Of a stretch of DNA of 27,228 nucleotides, positions 20,822 to 27,228 are shown piece after piece. The stretch lies in the NCBI GenBank assembly GCA_031397815.1, contig JANNMJ010000104.1, positions 1-27,228 on the forward strand, given 5' to 3'. Each line of letters starts with the position of its first letter. Within the stretch, counting starts at the first letter, position 1. Position numbers and translations under genes: made by a program. This DNA is from JANNMJ01 sp031397815 (GTDB taxonomy: Bacteria; Bacteroidota; Bacteroidia; Cytophagales; Hymenobacteraceae). The notes under the pieces were generated by a model, which saw only the letters and a list, made by a program, of their open reading frames with translations, was not told where the DNA came from and did not search any database.

Positions 20822-21538
20822 CTAGCTATACTGGCGTAACAGCTTCACGAGGACGGCAAAATCCTTCGGATACGGCGCTTCCACCCGAATCTCCTCATCG
20901 TTCATTCCGCGGAACGCCAGCTCGTGCGCGTGGAGGGCAAACCGCTGAATCACAGGCTGCTCCTCGGTGCCTTGCGCCAGATTGAAATTCCGTTTCAGGC
21001 TGGATAAAAACAGCGGCTCGGCGCCGTACAAATCATCGCCGACGATGAGCGCATTTTTGTACATCAGGTGCAGCCGAATTTGGTGCATTCGGCCCGTAAT
21101 CGGGCGGCAGGCCACCAGCGTATGGCGCCGGAAAGTTTCGAGGGTGGTGAAATACGTCTCCGCTTCCTTACCGTTGTAGGCCAAGCGCGCCTTGCCGCCG
21201 CGTGGGCTTACCTCTACCGACCGCGCCACCAGCTCGTCTTGGAAATGATGCACGCCGTTCGCCACGGCGTGGTACAGCTTCTGGACGGTGTGCGCCTCAA
21301 ACTGCATCGAGAGATGCCGGTAAGCGGCCGGGTGCAGCGCGACAGCCAGCGCGCCGGAGGTTTCCTTGTCGAGACGGTGCGCCATTTGGGCGTCGGGCAC
21401 TTCTTGCCGGACGAGGCGCAGCATATTGGGCGCCCCACCGGCCCGCTCGTCGAGGGTGGCGAGGAAGGGGGGCTTGTTGAGAATCAGGAAGTCGTCATTC
21501 GCGAAGAGCGTCAGATCGGCTAGGGAGGGCAGTTTCAT
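20822..21538 (-). CDS. RluA-family RNA pseudouridine synthase
   Basis: A 238-residue pseudouridine synthase of the RluA family, which isomerises uridines in rRNA or tRNA. The catalytic motif HRLDKETSG is at 54-62 with Asp57, and GRMHQIRLHL is the second family signature. There is no S4 domain; the protein starts directly with the catalytic fold, and its N-terminus (ILNKPPFLAT) is normal for short members such as RluA or TruC. The target position cannot be told. The ATG at 21538 lies inside the 3' end of the histidine kinase gene (44-nt overlap), so translation is probably coupled to it. Confidence 0.92.
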   Translation of the reverse strand: MKLPSLADLTLFANDDFLILNKPPFLATLDERAGGAPNMLRLVRQEVPDAQMAHRLDKETSGALAVALHPAAYRHLSMQFEAHTVQKLYHAVANGVHHFQDELVARSVEVSPRGGKARLAYNGKEAETYFTTLETFRRHTLVACRPITGRMHQIRLHLMYKNALIVGDDLYGAEPLFLSSLKRNFNLAQGTEEQPVIQRFALHAHELAFRGMNDEEIRVEAPYPKDFAVLVKLLRQYS

Positions 21539-22721
21539 CGGCGGCAGTGGGAGCAGGCGGAGCGGCGTAGTCGGGGCCGTCGTCTTGGTCGGTGTCAGTG
21601 GGGGAAATATCCGGGTCGGGTGGCGCGGCGGGCAGGGTAGTTACGGGCATCGGCTGACCACCGTTGGTGTGGCGGGTACGCGGCAGTCGGAAGCGCATCA
21701 TCGTGCCCTTACCGACTTCCGAGCGAACCGCCAACGTCGATTTATGCGCCTCGACGATGTGTTTCGAGATAGCCAAACCCAGCCCCGTGCCCGCCGGACC
21801 GCCACCGCCGGAACGGTCGCGGCTCTTGTCGACGCGGTAAAAACGCTCAAAGATGCGCGGTTGGTGGGCTTTCGCGATGCCCGGCCCATCATCGGCGACC
21901 GTAATCTCGACTTGCTGCCGCTTCGCTTCCTGCAACGCGACGCGCACGTGCCCGCCCGTGGGAAGGCCGTATTTGATGGCATTGTCGAGCAGATTCATCA
22001 ATACCTGCCGAATCCGGCCCCGATCAGCATACACCCAAACCGGCCCGACGGGCGCCGGAGCCAGCGCCAACGTGGCATTCCGGGCAGCGGCGGGCGCTTC
22101 GAGCTGATCAAAAATCTCGTAGACCAGCGCCGTCAGCTCGAAGTTGCGCTTCTCCATTTTCACGACGCCTTTTTCGAGCTGCGAGATCGAAATCAGGTCT
22201 TTCACCAGCTCATCCAGCCCATCGAGGGCGGTCGCGGCCCGCAGCAAAAACTTGTCGCGCACCCGGATATCGTCGACGGCGCCATCGAGGAGGGTGTGAA
22301 TGAAGCCCTGTGCAGCAAAGAGTGGCGTCTTCAGCTCGTGCGACACATCGGCCAGAAACTCCGACCGCAGCTCTTGCAGGTGTTTCAGCTCTTCCAGCTC
22401 CTTCTGCCGCTGAATGGCAGCGTACAGAATCTCGTCCTTCATCCGCTTGAGCGGGTCGGGGCGGAAGAGAAATTTATTCGAAATCTTCCGAAACTCCTTC
22501 CGCTTGATGTGTTCCAGCTCCGAATAAATCGTATTGATTTCGCGGAACAGCAACGCTTCGTAGGAGAGGTAAACGAGCAGGAAGCACCCGCCAGCCGTCA
22601 GGCCGAGCGCCAGCCAGGTCTGCTGAAACGTGAGCCTCGGCGCAATCGCCAGAAACACGCCGATGCCCGCCGCCGCGAGCGCAGCAATCAAAACGGCAAT
22701 GGCGCGGGAGGAGAGGTGCAT
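21495..22721 (-). CDS. PhoR-like membrane sensor histidine kinase
   Basis: A 408-residue histidine kinase. Two membrane helices (about 7-27 and 35-54) are joined by a loop of only about eight residues, so there is no periplasmic sensor domain. A basic, helical linker follows, then the dimerisation domain with phospho-acceptor His128 (DVSHELKTP) and the ATPase domain: N box LLDNAIKYG, G1 DDGPGI at 278-282, F box FERFYRVD and G2 GTGLGL at 311-316. No PAS domain is evident. The last 55 residues are Pro/Asp-rich, disordered, and encoded partly in the overlap with the next gene. It pairs with the response regulator just upstream. Whether it controls phosphate starvation (PhoR) is an inference from resemblance. 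Confidence 0.93.
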   Translation of the reverse strand: MHLSSRAIAVLIAALAAAGIGVFLAIAPRLTFQQTWLALGLTAGGCFLLVYLSYEALLFREINTIYSELEHIKRKEFRKISNKFLFRPDPLKRMKDEILYAAIQRQKELEELKHLQELRSEFLADVSHELKTPLFAAQGFIHTLLDGAVDDIRVRDKFLLRAATALDGLDELVKDLISISQLEKGVVKMEKRNFELTALVYEIFDQLEAPAAARNATLALAPAPVGPVWVYADRGRIRQVLMNLLDNAIKYGLPTGGHVRVALQEAKRQQVEITVADDGPGIAKAHQPRIFERFYRVDKSRDRSGGGGPAGTGLGLAISKHIVEAHKSTLAVRSEVGKGTMMRFRLPRTRHTNGGQPMPVTTLPAAPPDPDISPTDTDQDDGPDYAAPPAPTAADETALPSRSDALRE

Positions 22722-22750
22722 GCGGGCGCAAGTACGCGAGGGAAAGGGCT

Positions 22751-22790
22751 GACGAACCCGAGCTGCCGGACGTGGCAGCTCGGGTTCGTC
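22751..22790 (-). terminator. Perfect hairpin between the response regulator and the kinase
   Basis: A perfect 17-bp stem (22751-22767 with 22774-22790) and 6-nt loop, nine bases past the regulator's stop. On the minus strand only CAGCCCTTTCC follows, so the T run is poor. It more likely reduces or partly stops transcription into the kinase gene, or stabilises the regulator's mRNA end, than fully terminates. Confidence 0.6.
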
Positions 22791-22798
22791 AAACCCTC

Positions 22799-23497
22799 TT
22801 AATCAGTGTTGAATTTATAGCCGACGCCTTTAATCGTGCGGATATTCTCTTCACCGATTTTCTCGCGCACTTTGCGGATGTGCACATCCACGGTGCGGGC
22901 GAGCACGAAAACATCGGTGCCCCAGACGTGCGTGAGCAGCTCGTCGCGGCTGAAAACGCGGTCGGGAGTGGTGGCGAGGAAGGCGAGAAGCTCGAATTCT
23001 TTCTTCGGCAGGATGATTTTGCGCCCGTCCTTCTGCACCGTAAACGAGTTGCGGTCGATGCGGAGCGGGCCGATCTCGATGACGCCGACGCTCGGCAGGA
23101 TGCTCGGCCGCTCGCGGCGCAGGGCGGCGGAGAGGCGGCTCAGCAGCGCGCGCGGCTTGATGGGTTTGGTGAGGTAATCGTCGGCACCGGCTTCAAAAGC
23201 GGCCACTTCCGAGAACTCTTCGGCGCGGGCCGTCAGGAAGAGGATGTAGGTATCCTTGAGCTTCGGAATGGCGCGTAGCTGCCGGCACGCCGCAATGCCG
23301 TCGAGGACGGGCATCATTACGTCGAGGAGGATGATATCGGGTACGAATTGCTGCGCGATATCTATAGCCGCCCGGCCGTTCGTGGCCGTCTGCACTTGGT
23401 AGCCTTCCTTTTGCAGGTTGTACTGCAACAGCTCCACGATATCGGGATCATCGTCCACGACCAGAATCTTCGTCACGGGGTTGGGGGAAGGGGCCAT
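22799..23497 (-). CDS. OmpR/PhoB-type response regulator
   Basis: A 232-residue two-domain regulator. The receiver domain has the acidic pocket DDD at 15-17, phospho-acceptor Asp59 (LLDVMMP), Thr89 and Lys111. The C-terminal winged helix of the OmpR/PhoB class shows LPKKEFELLAFLATTPDRVFSR and the recognition helix TVDVHIRKVREKIG. It is cognate to the histidine kinase 77 nt downstream, from which a perfect hairpin separates it. The resemblance is to PhoB of Bacteroidota, but the regulon is unknown. The ATG at 23497 adds seven residues before the usual receiver start; ATG/TTG alternatives are not obviously better. Confidence 0.95.
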   Translation of the reverse strand: MAPSPNPVTKILVVDDDPDIVELLQYNLQKEGYQVQTATNGRAAIDIAQQFVPDIILLDVMMPVLDGIAACRQLRAIPKLKDTYILFLTARAEEFSEVAAFEAGADDYLTKPIKPRALLSRLSAALRRERPSILPSVGVIEIGPLRIDRNSFTVQKDGRKIILPKKEFELLAFLATTPDRVFSRDELLTHVWGTDVFVLARTVDVHIRKVREKIGEENIRTIKGVGYKFNTD

Positions 23498-23562
23498 TGG
23501 AAATGGGAGAATGGAAAACGTGGCACTGATGAGCGGCGCGCGTTAGCCCCTTCCGAATCGCC

Positions 23563-24411
23563 TTAGTTGGCTACGCGGTTGAGACGGCCACGCAGGCCGT
23601 GAAATTCATACAAATCGAGCTTGACGGAGCCAACGAACAGCTCGGCCTGCACGAGCACGGGAACCTTGGTTTCATCGTCGGAGAGGTACACGGCAATCGC
23701 GTCTTCCCCTTTGAAGAGCTTGTTGGGCGGCATCTTCGGCAGCAGCTTGATGCAGCGAAAGTTGCCCGCCTTCGTCTCAACGGTGGTGCGGCCTTGGTAC
23801 GTGACGGTGAAGTCGAATACCTCATCGTCGAAAAAGCCTTTGACTTTGATCTGCTCGCCCATTCGGCGGTTAGAATAGTCAAGCGTCCGGACGAAGAAGA
23901 TGCCGCTCACGAGATCCTGCACGTTGTCAGGCGTCTGGAACGTCTTCTTCTTTTTCTCTTTCGTGTCTTCCACGACCACCGTGTTGGTTGTGTGGTTGAA
24001 ATCCATGGTTTCCTTCTTGCGGTACTTCGACTCAGCGATATCGCGCACGAATTTTTGCGGCAGAATCGCCGCTGTATCAATGTAAGAGCGCCAAGTGTCC
24101 CGAATCCGAAGGAAGAAATCGAACGAGCCGGTGGTGCGTCCGTTGACGCTCACCTTATAGCACGGGCGGTCGTTGACGCGGTGCAGGTCGGTGGAGGTTT
24201 CAATCTCGCCTTCCGCCGCGTTGATGATGCCGTAGTGAATCTTGTATTTCAGCATCTCACCCCGCCCGAACGAAAAGTTACGGACGTTGCGTGGTGCTTC
24301 GTTGGAAGGAGCAGGGGCAAAAGCCGGTAGCGAACCGGCCAGCGTGAACAACAGGCCCGCGAAGGCCCAGAAGCGTAAGTTTTTTTTCAGTAGGAACGGG
24401 AGGCGGGGCAT
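23563..24411 (-). CDS. Exported DUF3108 protein
   Basis: A 282-residue protein with a signal peptide (basic start, hydrophobic core about 13-30, cleavage near AFA). The rest matches the DUF3108 pattern: a start of the mature part with GEMLKYKIHYGIINAAEGEI, then alternating strands such as GSFDFFLRIRDTW and FRCIKLLPKMP. Family members are periplasmic or outer-surface proteins with a beta-barrel-like lipocalin fold proposed; function is unestablished. It lies between the response regulator and recA on the same strand. A recA terminator separates it from recA, so it probably has its own promoter, which I cannot locate. Confidence 0.88.
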   Translation of the reverse strand: MPRLPFLLKKNLRFWAFAGLLFTLAGSLPAFAPAPSNEAPRNVRNFSFGRGEMLKYKIHYGIINAAEGEIETSTDLHRVNDRPCYKVSVNGRTTGSFDFFLRIRDTWRSYIDTAAILPQKFVRDIAESKYRKKETMDFNHTTNTVVVEDTKEKKKKTFQTPDNVQDLVSGIFFVRTLDYSNRRMGEQIKVKGFFDDEVFDFTVTYQGRTTVETKAGNFRCIKLLPKMPPNKLFKGEDAIAVYLSDDETKVPVLVQAELFVGSVKLDLYEFHGLRGRLNRVAN

Positions 24412-24520
24412 ACGTGGGGAGTGGGGTCGTCGGGATAGTCAGATCCGACAACACGCGCCGCGAGACAAACGGGGTGCCAGCTACCGGGGTTCGCCCGGCT
24501 TGGCGCCACAAAGAACGGAT

Positions 24521-24558
24521 AGCAAAAAGAAAGGCCACCCAATGTGGGCGGCCTTTCT
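24521..24558 (-). terminator. Intrinsic terminator of recA
   Basis: AGAAAGGCC (24528-24536) pairs with GGCCTTTCT (24550-24558), with further CCC/GGG pairing inside. On the minus strand TTTTTGC follows. It lies about 115 nt beyond the recA stop. The bases between are unremarkable. Confidence 0.75.
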
Positions 24559-24674
24559 GGTAATGTAGCGGTAACAGTGGGCGAAAGCAGCGGCGGCGGA
24601 GCCGAAATTGCGTCTTTTTACTGCGTGCTGAGCAAGTCAGCGATTGGTCAGCAAGTGGCTAATTCTTGGGTCAG

Positions 24675-25778
24675 CTATTCGTCAGTGTCAGCGTCTGCGC
24701 CGTAGGCATCGACGTTGCGATCTTCGGGAATGGCGGCGTTACCACCTTTCACTTTCGCGCGAATTTTCGCCTCGATCTGGTCAGCCATTTCGGGGTTGTC
24801 GCGGAGCATCGTCAGCACGGCTTCGCGGCCTTGGCCTACGCGGTTGCCGTCGTACGAGAACCACGAGCCGGACTTCTGAATCACTTCCAGCTCCACGCCG
24901 AGGTCGATGATCTCCCCGATTTTCGAGATGCCTTCGCCGTACATGATATCGAACTCGATGACCTTGAACGGGGGCGCCACCTTGTTCTTCACCACTTTCA
25001 CCTTGGTGCGGTTGCCGGTGACGTGGTCTTTGTCTTCCTTGATTTGGCCGATACGACGGATATCAAGGCGGACCGACGCGTAGAATTTCAGCGCGTTACC
25101 ACCGGTGGTGGTTTCAGGCGAGCCGAACATAACGCCGATTTTTTCGCGGAGCTGGTTGATGAAAATCACCAAGCAGTTCGTCTTGTTAATCGTGCCGGTG
25201 AGCTTGCGGAGCGCCTGGCTCATCAAGCGGGCGTGCAGACCCACTTTCGAGTCGCCCATATCGCCTTCGATTTCCGCTTTTGGCACGAGGGCCGCGACGG
25301 AGTCGATGACGATGATGTCGATGGCACCCGAAGAAATCAGGTGGTCGGCGATTTCGAGGGCTTGCTCGCCGTTGTCGGGCTGCGAAATAAGCAGGTTATC
25401 GACGTCAATGCCAAGCTTTTTCGCGTAAGCCGGGTCAAAGGCGTGCTCGGCGTCGATGAAGGCGGCCATACCACCGGCCTTCTGCGCTTCGGCGATGCAA
25501 TGCATCGTGAGCGTCGTCTTACCGCTTGATTCCGGACCGTAGATTTCGACCACCCGGCCGCGCGGCAACCCGCCCACGCCAAGCGCAATGTCGAGGCCGA
25601 GCGAACCGGTCGAGATCGTGGTCACGTCGGCCACTTTCTGGTCGCTGAGCTTCATTACAGTCCCTTTGCCGAAAGCCTTGTCGAGCTTTTCGAGGGTGAG
25701 CTTCAGGGCTTTAGCCTTGGAGTCGGCGGCGTCGGACGAGGCCGCGCCTTTGGCTGATTTGTCGGTTGCTACCGCCAT
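24675..25778 (-). CDS. recA: Recombinase RecA
   Basis: A 367-residue RecA that forms filaments on single-stranded DNA, drives homologous pairing and activates the SOS response. Walker A GPESSGKTT is at 81-89; the Walker B strand is IDIIVIDSVAAL; the L2 region contains FINQLREKIGVMFGSPETTTGGNALKFYAS. The N-terminal 22 residues are an Ala/Ser/Lys-rich extension, and the C-terminus is acidic (ADADTDE), as usual. The ATG at 25778 is the natural start. A -7-like box lies 30 nt upstream. I see no LexA-type palindrome in the upstream region. Confidence 0.97.
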   Translation of the reverse strand: MAVATDKSAKGAASSDAADSKAKALKLTLEKLDKAFGKGTVMKLSDQKVADVTTISTGSLGLDIALGVGGLPRGRVVEIYGPESSGKTTLTMHCIAEAQKAGGMAAFIDAEHAFDPAYAKKLGIDVDNLLISQPDNGEQALEIADHLISSGAIDIIVIDSVAALVPKAEIEGDMGDSKVGLHARLMSQALRKLTGTINKTNCLVIFINQLREKIGVMFGSPETTTGGNALKFYASVRLDIRRIGQIKEDKDHVTGNRTKVKVVKNKVAPPFKVIEFDIMYGEGISKIGEIIDLGVELEVIQKSGSWFSYDGNRVGQGREAVLTMLRDNPEMADQIEAKIRAKVKGGNAAIPEDRNVDAYGADADTDE

Positions 25779-25808
25779 AACAGAGAAAAAAAAGAAAAAA
25801 CTACGGGT

Positions 25809-25816
25809 TAAATGTA
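25809..25816 (-). promoter_or_regulatory. Possible -7 box of recA
   Basis: On the minus strand this reads TACATTTA, one base off TAnnTTTG. The predicted start near 25803 would give a short leader with an unusual T-rich run (six T, C, then eight or nine T) just before the ATG. No good -33 element. Confidence 0.4.
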
Positions 25817-25973
25817 CGGCCGCCGGACCACTCCGAACAGCCCATTCAGGGGTTCTTGCCGACCTTGCGCCGGGCCAGTAAGCCGGACGCTTCGGGGCAG
25901 CTAGTGATAACCGCTCCGTCGGCCGAATGGCTCCCTACGGTCCAACTAATTTGCTGGTCGACGGGCCGAAATT

Positions 25974-27182
25974 ATGAAAAAACTTTTAGTATTCCAGCAG
26001 GCGCTGCTGACTTTGTTGCTATTCCCGTTGGCGACGGCGGCTCAAGTCGATAATCGCGCCTTCCTGACGCCCCTTTACGCCGATTCGAGCCAAAGTCGGC
26101 AGCTGCGGATTCGGTCTGATGTCTTCTTCTTCAACAAAGACAACGAGTACTTCCACAAGATTGCCGACGGCTACACGCTCTTCGGCGTGACCGCCCGGCC
26201 GCAGCTTACGTGGCAGCCGAATGCGCGGGTGAAGCTCGCGGCGGGCGTCTCCTTCCGGCAGGATTTCGGCAATCAGCTCGGCCCCAACGGCGGCTCGCGC
26301 CTGCGCCAAATCCGCCCCGCGCTAACGGCCGTCGTGCAAGGCGATTCGTGGCGCTTCCTCTTCGGCTCCCTCGACGGCCACCTACACCACGGCCTCGCCG
26401 AACCGCTGTACGACTTCGAGCGCGTGATGCTTCAGCGGCCCGAAGAAGGCATTCAGCTTACTGGTGGCTATAAACGGTTGCGCTACGACGCGTGGGTGAA
26501 CTGGGAGCGGATGCAGTACCCGTATGATTCGGCGCAGGAAGCCGTTTCGGGCGGTTTTAGCGGGCTGTTGGATATGGTGGGTGGCCACCGGCGGAACCGC
26601 GTGCCGGGCGCGGCCCTGAGTGCCGACGACCCGGCGCCGGGCCAAACCTTCGGCTTGCGCGTGCCCGTGCAGTTCACGGCCCGCCACATTGGCGGTCAGA
26701 TTGATACGATTGACCGGCCGTTACAGACCTATTTCATCGGCGCGACCGGCCTGCGCGGGGTGTGGGCGTGGGATTCGTCAGCGTTCGTGCGCGGCCTTCG
26801 TCTCGAAGCGCTTGGCACTGGCTTCCTCGATTATTCCTTTACTCGCCGCCTGCCGTTTCCGAGTGGGCGCGGGCTGTACCTCAACGCAGGCATCGAAACG
26901 AAGCTCAACACCATTTGGGTGAGCTACTGGCGCGGTGACGGCTTCGCGTCGCCGGGCCTTGGCGGGGTGCTGTACTCGTCGATTGGAACGGTGGTGAAGT
27001 CGCCGGGCTACTATGAGCGGCAGCGGGAGCTGCTCATCGTCCGCTTCACCCACGATTACAACCTTTGGGATCACGGCTACCTCACCACCCGCGCCGAGCC
27101 GTATTACGACCTCCGCAACAAGCGCTTCGAGTTCAGTTTAGCCCTCTACCTCACCGGGCTGCTCGATGAGCGGCTGCGGTAG
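25974..27182 (+). CDS. Predicted outer-membrane beta-barrel protein
   Basis: A 402-residue protein with a signal peptide (MKKLLVFQQALLTLLLFPLATAAQ). The mature part is rich in aromatic residues and alternating polar/hydrophobic stretches typical of outer-membrane beta strands, for example YTLFGVTARPQLTWQP, VKLAAGVSFRQDFG and FEFSLALYLTGL at the very C-terminus. The phrase NDNEYFHKIADGYTLFG-like (here NKDNEYFHKIADGYTLFG) recurs in uncharacterised Bacteroidota proteins I recall, but I cannot name the family. It diverges from recA. A weak TAATTTG box is at 25947-25953. A porin or envelope role is likely; function unknown. Confidence 0.75.
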   Translation: MKKLLVFQQALLTLLLFPLATAAQVDNRAFLTPLYADSSQSRQLRIRSDVFFFNKDNEYFHKIADGYTLFGVTARPQLTWQPNARVKLAAGVSFRQDFGNQLGPNGGSRLRQIRPALTAVVQGDSWRFLFGSLDGHLHHGLAEPLYDFERVMLQRPEEGIQLTGGYKRLRYDAWVNWERMQYPYDSAQEAVSGGFSGLLDMVGGHRRNRVPGAALSADDPAPGQTFGLRVPVQFTARHIGGQIDTIDRPLQTYFIGATGLRGVWAWDSSAFVRGLRLEALGTGFLDYSFTRRLPFPSGRGLYLNAGIETKLNTIWVSYWRGDGFASPGLGGVLYSSIGTVVKSPGYYERQRELLIVRFTHDYNLWDHGYLTTRAEPYYDLRNKRFEFSLALYLTGLLDERLR

Positions 27183-27193
27183 GGAGAAATTCT

Positions 27194-27222
27194 CGCAGAG
27201 GAGGCAGAGGTTTCCGCAGAGG
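27194..27222. repeat. Short GCAGAGG repeats at the window edge
   Basis: CGCAGAGG (27194-27201), GGCAGAGG (27203-27210) and CGCAGAGG (27215-27222) follow closely after the last gene. Such CGCAGAG-type strings occur as dispersed intergenic repeats in various genomes. The element probably continues beyond the window. Confidence 0.5.
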
Positions 27223-27228
27223 TACGCG

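Noticed and set aside
21366..22802. 478-residue plus-strand frame opposite the histidine kinase
   Set aside because: Antisense to a kinase with all catalytic boxes; Arg/Gln/His-rich shadow.
25974..27182. Idea that the last gene is a lipid A deacylase (LpxR)
   Set aside because: The general barrel look is similar, but I cannot find the LpxR active-site pattern, so I keep 'outer-membrane barrel of unknown function'.

Overview
The window looks like chromosome of a high-GC member of the Bacteroidota, most likely a Hymenobacter-like member of the Cytophagales. I infer this from protein character (ClpP, trigger factor, an Obg GTPase without the C-terminal OCT domain, DUF3108, SIMPL, PEP/pyruvate-binding dikinase), from several promoters of the Bacteroidota type (TTG, about 20 nt, TAnnTTTG), and from start codons without Shine-Dalgarno sequences. 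Most of it is core genome on both strands. No CRISPR array, transposase, integrase or phage gene is visible.

Layout. 1-5.7 kb (minus strand): an exported PhoD-like phosphatase, two small overlapping membrane proteins, a dispersed inverted repeat, a predicted lipoprotein with a phosphohistidine domain followed by an ATP-grasp dikinase domain, and a small hypothetical protein. 5.8-8.4 kb (minus): clpP, tig and tRNA-Leu(UAG). A divergent promoter pair then leads rightwards to a membrane pyrophosphatase (hppA), hpt, adk, obgE, rplM, rpsI, rpsB and tsf (8.4-16.5 kb, plus).

16.5-18.0 kb is a small accessory island: a MazF/PemK-type toxin-antitoxin pair, a two-gene small-protein operon on the minus strand (a 48-residue protein whose stop overlaps the start of a 76-residue membrane protein), and an XRE-like regulator. 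Three nearly identical GC-rich terminators punctuate the island. Beyond it, on the minus strand, lie dnaJ, grpE, a SIMPL protein, an RluA-type pseudouridine synthase overlapping a PhoR-like histidine kinase, its PhoB-like response regulator, a DUF3108 protein and recA. A divergent outer-membrane-barrel-like protein closes the window.

How it fits together: the centre makes and folds proteins (ribosomal proteins, EF-Ts, Obg, trigger factor, ClpP, DnaJ/GrpE), with purine salvage and energy balance (hpt, adk, hppA) alongside. The points most worth a second look are the apparently exported, glucan-water-dikinase-like lipoprotein; the terminator-punctuated island with its overlooked 48-residue gene; the repeated arrangement of a TAnnTTTG promoter followed at once by a hairpin at the predicted transcript 5' end; and a hairpin plus U-tract between rplM and rpsI. 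All function calls come from reading motifs by eye; no database search was run.
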